Shown: positions 6,255 to 14,304, counted from the first letter of the stretch. The stretch is 30,443 bases of DNA from Opitutia bacterium (GCA_947442255.1 CANEVO010000048.1:1-30443); one strand, 5' to 3'. Program-made: numbers and translations. Notes: generated from the sequence alone by a model not told the origin.

Positions 6255-8321
6255 TCAGCGGGCTTCGACGCGGAGGATGCCCTTCATCGTCGCAGCGTGT
6301 CCGGGAAAGCTGCAGATGAACTCGTAGTCGCCCGGGGCGGTCGGCGCGGTGAAGAAAATCGTGTCGCTCGCCTCGGGTTGGATCAGCGCGGTGTGATACA
6401 ACACATCGGCGGACTCCGGGACGTAACTCTTCGCCGGTCCCTCGAGCCCGAGAGCGAGCGCGGCGGCGCCGACGGCCTCGCCGCGACCTGGCGCACAGAG
6501 GACGAAGTTGTGCAGCATGTCGTCGGAGTTGCGGAAAACGAGCCGCACATTGGAGCCCGCGGCGACGGTGAGCAGCGGGGTGTCGAACTTCATGCCGGGC
6601 AGCGTACCGAGCAGGATCGTGCGATCGCCGTCGGGATTGGTCCACGTGCCGGGCAACCTGCTGGGATGCTTGGCGGTGGCGACCGTCGCGGCGGCGGGCA
6701 CGGGGGCGACACACAGCTCAGCCTCATTGGGTTCGAGCGGGATGATCCGGTTGCCGTCGGGAAAACGATTCAGGGTGTAATACGCGGTGGCGTGGAGGAG
6801 CGGTTCGCCACTCTTCGCGGCACGGAGGCCGGTGGCCTTGATCTCGTGCACGTAGCCCTCGCGCAAACAGGCGCCGGCGAGACGAACGCTGAGCCCGTCG
6901 GGCGCCACGACGACCTTGCGAATCGGGCAGGCCACGCGATTGACGGGGGCGCTGCCGTAGGCGCGATGATAGAGGTAGGTGAAGCCGGAGATGTTGTAGT
7001 TCTCTGGCTTCGCCGCCGCGATCGGATCGACGGGCTCGGTGAACGTCAGCACGAAGCCGTCGGGCTGGGCGCGTACTTCCTTGATTTCAAACGGGACTTT
7101 TCCGGTCCATTCGAGCCGCTCGAGGCCCTGCTGCGCGGGACCGACGGCGCCCCAGCCGCGGGCGGTTTCGCCGGCGAACATCACGCCGTCCTCGCCGTAA
7201 GTGAGCCGGATGATGCCGCAGTTGAAGCCTTCGCGGAACGGGAACACCGCACCCTGCCACACGCCCTTGATCTTCTCGAGGGCGATGCGGTTGATTTTGC
7301 TCTGGCCCTGATCGGCGATGAAAAGCTGGCCGGCGAACGGTCCGAATTTCCCGGCGGTGGTGTCCTCCACGATGCCGGAGTTGGAAATGCCAAGCACGGC
7401 ATGCGGCAGCCAGACGGCGGGAAGCTTGAGTCCGGGCATCCGCTTCGCGACGTCCGGGAACGGCTCCTCGAAATCACGGATGTCCTCGGGGCGAAGTTTC
7501 ACGGTCGAGCCGGGCAGGCGGCTCCAGGCGAGGCTCGCCGGATGGCCGGCAAAGTCGCCCGGTTCCACGTGGGTGATCCGGCCGGAGCCGACCCACTCGC
7601 CCTGGTTGTCCGCGAAGAACCAGTCGCCCTGGGATGTGACCGTGAAACCGCACGGCGAGCGCAGCCCGGCGGCCACGGGTGTCATCTGACCGTCGGGCGT
7701 GATCTCCACCATCCAGCCGCGCCACGGCGCGGGCGCCTGGGTGGCGCCACCGAAGGCAACATTGAGAGCGACACGCACGTTGCCGTTGGGCGCGAGCACG
7801 GGACCGAAGGCGTACTCATGGTAGCTGCCGGAAATCGGAAACTTGTAGACGGTCTCGAAGACATCGGCGCGGCCGTCGTTATCGGTGTCGACCAGCCGCG
7901 TCAGCTCCTGGCGTTGGGCGACGTAGTAGCCACCTTTCGGGGCGGCGATGATCCCGAGCGGCTCGTGGAGTCCCGAGGCGAATAGGGTGAACTTGGGCTG
8001 CGGATTCGCGTCGTAGGCGCCGTCGATCCACCAGACCTCGCCGCGCCGTGTGGTGACGAGGAGGCGTTTGCCGGGGAGGGGAAGAATGCCGCTGGCCTCG
8101 AGGGCAATGTCGTCGGGAATCGGAATCGGCGTGCGCTTCCAATAGGTCTCCTCGCGGGCGACGAGTTCGCTCGAGGGCCGGATGAAGCGCTCGGCAGAGG
8201 ACGGGTTTTGAACTTGATCCGCGGCGAGAAGTCCGCCGGCGAACAGCGGGCTGAAAAGGAACGCGCCGACGAGAACGCGGCGGGCACGGGCAGAGGGGGA
8301 GGGGAAGGGAAGGGATTTCAT
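6255..8321 (-). CDS. Exported beta-propeller protein fused to azurin-like cupredoxin
   Basis: A 688-residue protein with an N-terminal signal (basic region, hydrophobic core, cleavage near residue 34 at LLAAD). Residues about 60-430 look like a sorbosone/glucose-dehydrogenase-type propeller: LPGKRLLVTTRRGEVW, HEPLGI, DTDNDGRAD, HEYAFGPVLAPNG, ADNQGEW, FIADQGQSKINRI. A middle beta-sandwich (about 455-560) follows. The C-terminal domain carries a full type 1 copper set, His604, Cys670, His675 and Met679; the 66-residue H-to-C gap and the CSFPGH-AATM spacing match azurin. The likely role is periplasmic oxidation or electron transfer, but the substrate is unknown. ATG 8321 lies 8 bp after the stop of the upstream DUF1080/PA14-like gene, so the two are probably co-transcribed and perhaps translationally coupled. 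Confidence 0.85.
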   Translation of the reverse strand: MKSLPFPSPSARARRVLVGAFLFSPLFAGGLLAADQVQNPSSAERFIRPSSELVAREETYWKRTPIPIPDDIALEASGILPLPGKRLLVTTRRGEVWWIDGAYDANPQPKFTLFASGLHEPLGIIAAPKGGYYVAQRQELTRLVDTDNDGRADVFETVYKFPISGSYHEYAFGPVLAPNGNVRVALNVAFGGATQAPAPWRGWMVEITPDGQMTPVAAGLRSPCGFTVTSQGDWFFADNQGEWVGSGRITHVEPGDFAGHPASLAWSRLPGSTVKLRPEDIRDFEEPFPDVAKRMPGLKLPAVWLPHAVLGISNSGIVEDTTAGKFGPFAGQLFIADQGQSKINRIALEKIKGVWQGAVFPFREGFNCGIIRLTYGEDGVMFAGETARGWGAVGPAQQGLERLEWTGKVPFEIKEVRAQPDGFVLTFTEPVDPIAAAKPENYNISGFTYLYHRAYGSAPVNRVACPIRKVVVAPDGLSVRLAGACLREGYVHEIKATGLRAAKSGEPLLHATAYYTLNRFPDGNRIIPLEPNEAELCVAPVPAAATVATAKHPSRLPGTWTNPDGDRTILLGTLPGMKFDTPLLTVAAGSNVRLVFRNSDDMLHNFVLCAPGRGEAVGAAALALGLEGPAKSYVPESADVLYHTALIQPEASDTIFFTAPTAPGDYEFICSFPGHAATMKGILRVEAR

Positions 8322-8329
8322 CGCGGGAG

Positions 8330-10195
8330 TTACCAAACGATATTGTAGGCGATGGGGGTCTCGAGGGTGGCGTTGGTCAGGGGCACGGCGAGTTGCATGC
8401 GGCCCTCGCGGGAACGGAGCACGGCGGGCTGGGCGGCATCGGCGGGCCAGTCGAGGTACCATTCGCGATCGCCGATGATCCATCCGCCCCCGCCGGGTTG
8501 GGGTGCGATCGTGGGAGCATCGGCGAGCAGGACCCACGCGGACCAGTCGGGCAGCCGGCCCTTGAACGCGAGCCGGCGGGAGAGTCCGCGGCCATCGGCG
8601 GCAGCGGCGACGCGATCCGTCACGGCGATGTCGGCGAGCGCGGCGCGGAACACGGGCTGGCCATCGGGCTCGAGCGTGTAGCCCTGTGATGACCACAGGG
8701 ACTCGGGTCGATCCGGCCAGCCGCCGCCTTGGGCAAACTCGATCAACGCCACGAGCGGCTTGTTGCCGAAGGTCAACGCCGGGCCGGTGGGCTTCGCGAG
8801 CTGGTTGATGCCCCGGCCATCCCACATCTCGAAGACATCGAGGAACGAGCCGCGCCAGCCGCGCAGCAGCGCGCCGGTGTCGAAGTCGTACGCGTAATGC
8901 ACACCCGCGGGCGAGCCGATGGAAGCGGCATAGAGCTGTTTGCGCGGCTCGAACGGGACGAAGCCGCGGAGAACTTGCACGCGATCACGCGCCTCCACCG
9001 GGAGGGTCAGTGGCCGGCGGGCGCTGGGCGGCGTGGCCGTTGGCTCCCGCACGGTGAGGGCTTGCGGCGCAAGCCCCGGACCCTCGACGAGCAAATCGAA
9101 GCGCGGCCGGCCCGCGGCGGTGTGGATGACATCGAGCCGAAACGCGTGGCGGCCGGCGGTCAGCGCGGCGGTCCCGGGTTGGTGCGTGCGCTCGAGGGGA
9201 ACGATCACGGGCTGGCCATCGATCGTCAGCCGGGAGACGCCGGCGCCGTCCAGGCGGAACGCGTAGTTGCCGGCCTGCGGGATGTCGATCGAGCCGCGGA
9301 AGACGAGGGCGCCTTTGCCGCCGATTTCGATGCTGCCCGGGGAAAAGGCCCCGGGTCCGCCAGACCTGGCAGGGGTCTGGGAGTCGTATTCGCCAATGCG
9401 CCGAAACTCCCCGCGATACAAACTGTAGGCGACGTCGGTGACGCCAACCTGATCGGGGCGGGCGCGTTTGACGGCGAGCGAGCGCAGCGCAATCGGACCG
9501 TGATCGCCCTGGATCATGATCGGACCGGTGGGCTTTTCGTCGGTGAAGGCCGGTCCGCGGGTCGGGCCGGTGACTTCGACATTCTCGTGGATCACGAAGC
9601 CGTTGAGCGCGACGCGGACGAACCGCGCGTTGGCGATTTTGCGCCCGGTGGCATCGAAGCGCGGCGCGGTGAACTCGATGTGCAACTGTTGCCAGAGACC
9701 CGGCGCCCGGCTCGCGTTGCTGCGCGGTGCGTGACCCTCGTAGCCCTGCTGACCGGCCGGGCGCGTGGCGTCCCAACGCTGATAGATCCCGCCGCAATCC
9801 CCCGCGGTCGGCGTCGCCTTGCCCCAACTGTCGATGAGCTGGATCTCGTAGCGACCCTGCAGATAGATGCCGGAGTTGGAGCCGGCCGGGAGGAGAAATT
9901 CGAGATCGAGTTCGACGTCGCCGTGCTCCCAAGCGGTGAAGAGATTTTCCTTCGCCGCATCCGAGGGCACGTTGATCAACACGCCCGATCCAGGGAGGGC
10001 GACAAGGGCCTTCTCGCGTCGCGGATCGCCGCCGACGCCACGGGCGAGCTGCCAGTTGGCGCCGGGAGCGCGAAAGGTCGTGAGCGAGTCCAGCGGGATC
10101 GGATCAGGCGGGAGGAGCGATTGGGCGTGAGTCGTCGCAAGGAGGCCGAACGCGAGGACGAAGGCGGTACAAACGAAGCGAGCAGGGGTAGGCAC
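8330..10195 (-). CDS. Exported DUF1080 plus PA14-like protein with unknown C-terminal domain
   Basis: A 621-residue secreted protein. The signal peptide ends near THAQ (residue 25). Residues about 35-245 are a DUF1080 (3-keto-disaccharide hydrolase/LamG-like) jelly roll: EHGDVELDLEFLLPAGSNSG, GIYLQGRYEIQLIDSWG, CGGIYQRWDA, GPIMIQGDHGPI. Residues about 265-395 resemble a PA14-type carbohydrate-binding sandwich (IPQAGNYAFRLDGAG, LTIDGQPVI, TAGRHAFRLDVIH). The last 220 residues, from RVQVLRGFVPFEPRKQLYAAS to the end, are not a domain I recognise; the W-rich, DFDTG-containing sequence suggests another sandwich or propeller fragment. It is the first gene of a pair with the propeller-cupredoxin 8 bp downstream, so the two may act together on a carbohydrate outside the cytoplasm (inference). 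Confidence 0.85.
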   Translation of the reverse strand: MPTPARFVCTAFVLAFGLLATTHAQSLLPPDPIPLDSLTTFRAPGANWQLARGVGGDPRREKALVALPGSGVLINVPSDAAKENLFTAWEHGDVELDLEFLLPAGSNSGIYLQGRYEIQLIDSWGKATPTAGDCGGIYQRWDATRPAGQQGYEGHAPRSNASRAPGLWQQLHIEFTAPRFDATGRKIANARFVRVALNGFVIHENVEVTGPTRGPAFTDEKPTGPIMIQGDHGPIALRSLAVKRARPDQVGVTDVAYSLYRGEFRRIGEYDSQTPARSGGPGAFSPGSIEIGGKGALVFRGSIDIPQAGNYAFRLDGAGVSRLTIDGQPVIVPLERTHQPGTAALTAGRHAFRLDVIHTAAGRPRFDLLVEGPGLAPQALTVREPTATPPSARRPLTLPVEARDRVQVLRGFVPFEPRKQLYAASIGSPAGVHYAYDFDTGALLRGWRGSFLDVFEMWDGRGINQLAKPTGPALTFGNKPLVALIEFAQGGGWPDRPESLWSSQGYTLEPDGQPVFRAALADIAVTDRVAAAADGRGLSRRLAFKGRLPDWSAWVLLADAPTIAPQPGGGGWIIGDREWYLDWPADAAQPAVLRSREGRMQLAVPLTNATLETPIAYNIVW

Positions 10196-10253
10196 GTCAG
10201 CCGCAATCTCGCGGTGCCTGGTCCCGACGGCAACGGATTTTCGATGGCGGTTG

Positions 10254-10314
10254 GTAGTTCCGCCTTCAGACAGAGGAAGTGAGCCGCTCGGATTCCGCCT
10301 GAAGGCGGAACTAC
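10254..10314. repeat. REPIN-like element, family C (61 bp)
   Basis: Perfect 16-bp inverted arms, GTAGTTCCGCCTTCAG at 10254-10269 and CTGAAGGCGGAACTAC at 10299-10314, around a 29-bp centre. It has the same total length as the family B element and the same GTAG head. It fills most of the spacer between the DUF1080/PA14-like gene and vapC. A hairpin of similar core (TTCCGCC-loop-GGCGGAA) lies at 16604-16627. Confidence 0.8.
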
Positions 10315-10330
10315 GAGCAACACGCCCGTC

Positions 10331-10750
10331 TCAAGCCTCCGGCGGACCGACGTGGGTGATCTTTAACTTGGGAAAGTACTGCCGGTAGAAACCGCGGTCG
10401 CGGGTGATCAGTTCCTCGGCATGGTGAAACGCGTGGGCGGCGACGAGGAAATCGGCCACGACCCGGTGGCGCGGTTTCGCGGAGAGCTTCCGGTACTCGA
10501 GAAAGATTTTCCCGGCCAGGTGCAGATCGGGCCAGGTGAAATCCGAAAGCCGGACCTGCATGCGCTTGAACAAATCCTGCGCTTCGGCGGCCGACGTGAA
10601 GTAGAGCGATGTCTCCGCCGCGACGATGGGGCAGATAATCAGGGCCCCGCGGCTGAGCGCGGCATTCAGGGCCTCCACCGCATGCGGGGTATGCTCCGTG
10701 GGCTGACCGAGGACATCGATCAGGATGTTCGAATCGAGGGCGACGGCCAT
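10331..10750 (-). CDS. vapC: VapC-type PIN-domain toxin
   Basis: A 139-residue PIN-domain ribonuclease. The Mg2+-binding acidic residues are in place: Asp6 in ALDSNILID, Glu46 in VAAETSLYF, Asp100 in VVADFLVAAHA and Asp118 in ITRDRGFY. VapC toxins cleave RNA and are blocked by a cognate antitoxin. The start ATG 10750 lies 2 bp after the stop of the antitoxin gene, the usual arrangement with antitoxin first. The order, spacing and motifs make the pair clear; the RNA target cannot be told. An intact toxin suggests the module is still functional. Confidence 0.92.
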   Translation of the reverse strand: MAVALDSNILIDVLGQPTEHTPHAVEALNAALSRGALIICPIVAAETSLYFTSAAEAQDLFKRMQVRLSDFTWPDLHLAGKIFLEYRKLSAKPRHRVVADFLVAAHAFHHAEELITRDRGFYRQYFPKLKITHVGPPEA

Positions 10751-10752
10751 GG

Positions 10753-11031
10753 TCAGCGCTTCTTCCGCCGGACGGCCTTGGTGCCATAAGTGCCCTCGTC
10801 CTCGGCCAGCCGGAGGGCCTCGCGGGCCTCATCGCCGCTGGCAAACGGGGCGCCCTTGGCCTTGAGCCCGACAAACTGATCGAAGAAGCCAGGCTCGGCT
10901 TTCTTCCGGAGAACGACGCTGCCGCCGGCGCCAAGCTCGACCTCGAGAACGGTGCCGGCGTCGATGCCGAGGGCCCGACGGACCTCCGAAGGCAAGGTGA
11001 GCTGGCCCTTGCTGGTGACGGTGGTTTCCAT
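10753..11031 (-). CDS. vapB: AbrB/MazE-fold antitoxin (VapB-type)
   Basis: A 92-residue protein with a swapped-hairpin AbrB domain at residues 1-45: METTVTSKGQLTLPSEVRRA, then GIDAGTVLEVELGAGGSVVLRKK. The C-terminal half (EPGFFDQFVGLKAKG to the basic tail VRRKKR) would wrap and block the PIN toxin. I start it at ATG 11031, where the AbrB domain begins; the longer open frame upstream has no family match and crosses the AAGTAAGG repeats. It is upstream of and almost touching vapC. Such antitoxins usually bind their own promoter with the toxin; the three repeats at 11043-11084 are candidate sites. Confidence 0.9.
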   Translation of the reverse strand: METTVTSKGQLTLPSEVRRALGIDAGTVLEVELGAGGSVVLRKKAEPGFFDQFVGLKAKGAPFASGDEAREALRLAEDEGTYGTKAVRRKKR

Positions 11032-11042
11032 GGCTGAAAGCC

Positions 11043-11084
11043 AAGTAAGGAAATAAAGTAAGGCAAGCTTTAATGGAAGTAAGG
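11043..11084 (-). promoter_or_regulatory. Triple AAGTAAGG repeat upstream of vapBC
   Basis: Three exact copies of AAGTAAGG (plus strand) at 11043-11050, 11056-11063 and 11077-11084, in AT-rich DNA 12-53 bp upstream of the vapB start. Start-to-start spacing is 13 and 21 bp. Direct repeats here could be operator half-sites for VapB or VapBC and overlap the likely promoter. No core promoter hexamers are convincing. Confidence 0.5.
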
Positions 11085-11200
11085 CGGTGGCAAAGCCGCC
11101 CGGCCCAACGCGCGTTTGGGAGTCAGGGCGACCGGGTCGGGCGCAAATACCGTAGCCATCCGGGCTTGGAGGATAGCCTGACGAGCAAGGCGACCAAACC

Positions 11201-11259
11201 TCCCGCTGCTCACGCAGCGGGCTACCACTGCCGAGTAGCCCTGCGCGTGAGCGCAGGGA
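11201..11259. repeat. Two head-to-head REP units, family A
   Basis: Two 25-bp palindromic units of the family A type, 11201-11225 (ending GGGCTAC) and 11235-11259 (starting GTAGCCC), with 9 bp between the GTAG heads. Each forms a near-perfect 8-bp hairpin with a TCAC or GTGA loop. The orientation is the reverse of the paired element at 6070-6145. The rest of the 11032-11384 spacer holds the vapBC upstream repeats and a candidate matB promoter. Confidence 0.78.
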
Positions 11260-11320
11260 TTCCGGACCTACAGTCAGTCTGATCCGCATGCCTTAACAAG
11301 ACCCCGCCCCAAGGTTCGCC

Positions 11321-11349
11321 TTGCGCCGTTACGAGCGGCTTCGGATAAA
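11321..11349 (+). promoter_or_regulatory. Candidate sigma70-type promoter for matB
   Basis: TTGCGC at 11321-11326 and GATAAA at 11344-11349 are separated by 17 bp and end 35 bp before the matB ATG. The -10 matches consensus at four of six positions and the -35 at three. It is the best fit in this spacer but remains a prediction. Confidence 0.35.
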
Positions 11350-11384
11350 GTCCGGCTCTTTCCGCCCCCACCCCCGCGCCACGC

Positions 11385-12863
11385 ATGTCGCTTCTCCGCT
11401 TCTTCGATCCCTCGCTACTTGGCCGCGCTGACACCCCGGCGATTGAGTTCGAGCGATCCGATGGGTCCCGGATCGACTGCACATTCGGGGAACTCGAGCG
11501 GCGCAGCAACCGGCTGGCGCATGTCCTGGCCGCGCGAGGACTCGCCCGGGGCGATCGACTCGCGTTCTTCCTCGCGAACCGGATCGAAATTGTCGACCTC
11601 TGGCTGGCGGGCGCGAAACTCGGGCTGATCATCGTCCCGATCAACGTGCTCTACCGGGAGCGCGAGCTCCGGCACATCCTCGCCGATGCGGCGCCGACGG
11701 CGGTCGTGACCTCGACGGATCTCGTTGGCTTCATTCCCGCGGGGGTGCCGGTGTGGGACGTCGATCAACTCGGGACAGAGGCGGCCACTCATTCCGCGGT
11801 GCGCGAAGCGGTAACTTGCGACGACGCGACGCCGATTTCACTGATCTATACGTCGGGCACGACGGGCGCGTCGAAGGGCGCGGTGCTCACCCACGGTAAT
11901 TTCGTCGCGAACGCGCAGTCGCTCATCGATGGGTGGCGGATCACGAGCGTGGATCGCTATCTCTGCGCGCTGCCACTCTTTCATGTGCACGGTCTGGGCA
12001 ATGGCGTGCACTGCTGGCTGGGGAGCGGTTGCCATCTGCGGTTGTACGAGCGGTTCGATCATACCAAGGCCGCCGGGTGGTTCGAGGAATACCAGCCGAC
12101 GGTATTTTTCGGCGTGCCGGCCATGTTCATCCGGCTGCTCGAGCTGCCGGTGGAGCGGGCACAGGCGATCGGCCGGCGGCTGCGCCTAGCGGTGTCGGGA
12201 TCGGCGCCGCTCCCCGCGGAGATTCACGAGAAGTTTCGCGAGCGTTTCGGGTCCGTGATTCTCGAGCGCTACGGCATGACCGAGACGCTGATGAACATCA
12301 GCAATCCCTATGACGGCGAGCGCCGGCCGGGCACGGTCGGGTTTCCGCTCCCGCATGTGGAGGTGAAGATTCTCGACGAGGCCGGCGCCCCGGTGCCGAC
12401 CGGCACGACGGGCGAGGTGTGGGTGCGCGGCCTCAATGTCTGCGACGGTTATTGGCGGCGGCCGGAGGCGACGGCGGCGGCGTGGCGCGACGGCTGGTTT
12501 CGCACGGGCGACATCGGTTCGCGGGCCGCGGATGACTACATCACGTTGCACGGCCGGCGGAGTGACCTGATCATTTCCGGCGGCTTCAATATCTACCCGC
12601 GCGAGATCGAGGAGCTCTTGCTCGAGCAACCCGGCGTGCGCGAAGCGGCCGTCGTGGGAGTGGCCGATCCCGTGCGCGGCGAAGTCCCCGTGGCCTATGT
12701 GGTGGCCGATCCGCAGCTCGATGAGGCGGCGGTGCGGACGCGACTCGGATCGCAGCTTGCCTCGTTCAAGTTACCCCGAGCCTATGTGCGCGTGGAGGCG
12801 TTGCCCCGCACGGCACTGGGCAAGATCCAAAAGCACCTGCTACCCCCATGGAAACCCTCCTGA
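11385..12863 (+). CDS. matB: Malonyl-CoA synthetase-like acyl-CoA ligase
   Basis: A 492-residue ANL-superfamily adenylating enzyme. Seen: P-loop YTSGTTGASKGA (155-166), LPLFHVHGL (196-204), RYGMTET (295-301) followed by MNISNPYDGERRPGTVGFPLP, WFRTGDIG (371-378), GRRSDLIISGGFNIYPREIE (390-409), and the catalytic lysine Lys480 in GKIQKHLL. The SNPYDG-GTVGFPLP block and the FHVHGL loop are as I know them in MatB, which makes malonyl-CoA from malonate, CoA and ATP; general fatty-acyl ligases differ there. Its stop overlaps the start of a MatC-like carrier by 16 bp, supporting malonate as substrate. No malonyl-CoA decarboxylase (MatA) lies alongside, so the product may feed fatty-acid synthesis. 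Confidence 0.85.
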   Translation: MSLLRFFDPSLLGRADTPAIEFERSDGSRIDCTFGELERRSNRLAHVLAARGLARGDRLAFFLANRIEIVDLWLAGAKLGLIIVPINVLYRERELRHILADAAPTAVVTSTDLVGFIPAGVPVWDVDQLGTEAATHSAVREAVTCDDATPISLIYTSGTTGASKGAVLTHGNFVANAQSLIDGWRITSVDRYLCALPLFHVHGLGNGVHCWLGSGCHLRLYERFDHTKAAGWFEEYQPTVFFGVPAMFIRLLELPVERAQAIGRRLRLAVSGSAPLPAEIHEKFRERFGSVILERYGMTETLMNISNPYDGERRPGTVGFPLPHVEVKILDEAGAPVPTGTTGEVWVRGLNVCDGYWRRPEATAAAWRDGWFRTGDIGSRAADDYITLHGRRSDLIISGGFNIYPREIEELLLEQPGVREAAVVGVADPVRGEVPVAYVVADPQLDEAAVRTRLGSQLASFKLPRAYVRVEALPRTALGKIQKHLLPPWKPS

Positions 12864-14104
12864 GCCCCGCCCTTGCGTCGCTGATCGCCTTCGTCGCCGT
12901 CATCATTCTCAGCCTCACGTCGCGGATCAACGTCGGCGTGCTGGCGGTCGCGCTCGCGTGGCCGATTGCCATGCTGCTGGGCGGGATGAAGGTCGAAGCG
13001 CTGATGGGTGTGTTTCCGTCGTCGCTCTTTCTGACGCTGGTCGGAGTGACGCTGCTCTTCGGGATCGCCCAGCACAACGGGACGCTGGAGGCGCTGACCC
13101 GCCGGGCGGTGCGCGCCTGCGGCGGCAACACCGCGCTGCTGCCGATCGTGTTCTTTCTGCTCACCGCCGTCGTGGCGGGCGTGGGCCCCGGGATCATCGC
13201 GGCCTCGGCGCTGGTGGCGCCGCTCGCGATGGCCGTCGGCGTTTCAGCGCGGGTGCCGGTGTTCCTGATGGCGCTGATGGTCGGCAACGGCGCGAATGCG
13301 GGCAACCTGTCGCCGTTCAGCGCCGTGGGCGTGATTGTGCAGAACAGCATGGTGAAGGCCGGCATCCCGTACGACGCGGGGCAGGTCTTCGCCACCAACT
13401 GCGTCGCGCACGTCCTCGTGGCGGCCGGGGCCTACTTCCTCTTTGGCGGACTCAAGCTGCTCCGGGCTCCGCGGGCCGACCCCTCGTCCGTCGCGGAGGT
13501 CCCGCTGACCCGGCAGCACTGGCTGACAGTGGCGTTGCTGGTGCTCTGGGTGATTGGCGTGGTCGGCTTCAAGATGAACCCCGGGCTCGCCGGTTTCACC
13601 GCCGCAACCGTGCTCATCCTGGCTGGGGCGGTGGAGGATGCGCCGGCGGTGGCCTCGATCCCTTGGGCGGTGATCGTGATGGTCTGCGGCGTGAGCGTGA
13701 TGGTCGGCGTGCTGGAGAAGACCGGGGGCATGGATCTGTTCACCACGCTGCTCGCCAAGATTACCACTCCCGGGACGGCCAATGGCATGATGGCGTTCGT
13801 CACGGGGATCATCTCCACCTACAGCTCAACTTCGGGGGTGGTTTACCCGGCCTTCCTGCCCACGGTGCCCGGCCTCGTCGAGAAACTGGGCGGCGGTGAC
13901 CCGCTGCAAATCGCGCTGAGCATCAATGTCGGCGCGGCCATCGTAGATGTCTCGCCGCTCTCGACCACCGGCGCCCTGTGCGTCGCGGCGCTGCCGGCGT
14001 CCGAGAATGCGCGCCTCCTCTTCCGCCGGCTGCTCATCTGGGGGTTCTCGATGACGATCGTCGGCGCGCTGTTCGGGCAGTTTTGCGTAAGATTTTTCGT
14101 GTGA
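12848..14104 (+). CDS. matC: MatC-like dicarboxylate/malonate carrier
   Basis: A 418-residue, strongly hydrophobic protein with about 10-12 membrane segments, beginning METLLSPALASLIAF. Features recalling the MatC N-terminal domain and DASS/SLC13-type anion permeases: RINVGVLAVALAW (about 26-38), GVFPSSLFLTLVGVTLLFGIAQ (about 55-76), GNGANAGNLSPFSAVGV in the middle, and STTGALCVAA near the end, which resembles the substrate-binding helix breaks of the fold. MatC imports malonate across the inner membrane. The ATG overlaps the last 16 bp of matB, so the two are co-transcribed. Transport of another dicarboxylate is possible; the pairing with a MatB-like enzyme is the main reason for the malonate call. 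Confidence 0.8.
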   Translation: METLLSPALASLIAFVAVIILSLTSRINVGVLAVALAWPIAMLLGGMKVEALMGVFPSSLFLTLVGVTLLFGIAQHNGTLEALTRRAVRACGGNTALLPIVFFLLTAVVAGVGPGIIAASALVAPLAMAVGVSARVPVFLMALMVGNGANAGNLSPFSAVGVIVQNSMVKAGIPYDAGQVFATNCVAHVLVAAGAYFLFGGLKLLRAPRADPSSVAEVPLTRQHWLTVALLVLWVIGVVGFKMNPGLAGFTAATVLILAGAVEDAPAVASIPWAVIVMVCGVSVMVGVLEKTGGMDLFTTLLAKITTPGTANGMMAFVTGIISTYSSTSGVVYPAFLPTVPGLVEKLGGGDPLQIALSINVGAAIVDVSPLSTTGALCVAALPASENARLLFRRLLIWGFSMTIVGALFGQFCVRFFV

Positions 14105-14121
14105 CGACGGCGGGCCTGTCG

Positions 14122-14296
14122 AATTTTCGATTCTCGATTTTCGATTGGGAAGAATCTGTTTCCGTCGAGCGCGCACGACGCGCCCCCTACAACGAACTTT
14201 TGCAGGGGCAGGGCTCGTCCACGCCCGATTCTAGTCGGTTTAGAATCTCGATTTCAGGTCGGAGCATCCCTAATCGAAAATCCAGAATCGAAAATT
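14122..14296. repeat. AT-rich inverted repeat pair, CGATTTTCGATT type
   Basis: A 25-bp arm at 14122-14146 (AATTTTCGATTCTCGATTTT and five more bases) is matched, with one mismatch, by the reverse complement at 14272-14296, enclosing 125 bp. It lies between the convergent matC and TIM-barrel genes, filling most of the 200-bp spacer. The same motif occurs once at 2677-2708. The enclosed DNA has no coding signal. Confidence 0.7.
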
Positions 14297-14304
14297 GAAA
14301 ATCC

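Noticed and set aside
6198..7985. Long plus-strand open frame (about 595 codons) opposite the propeller-cupredoxin gene
   Set aside because: It is the antisense shadow of a gene with clear motifs; its sequence is full of Arg, Gly and His without any domain.
8729..10282. Plus-strand open frame of about 517 codons opposite the DUF1080/PA14-like gene
   Set aside because: Antisense shadow produced by high GC; the minus-strand product has a signal peptide and recognisable domains.
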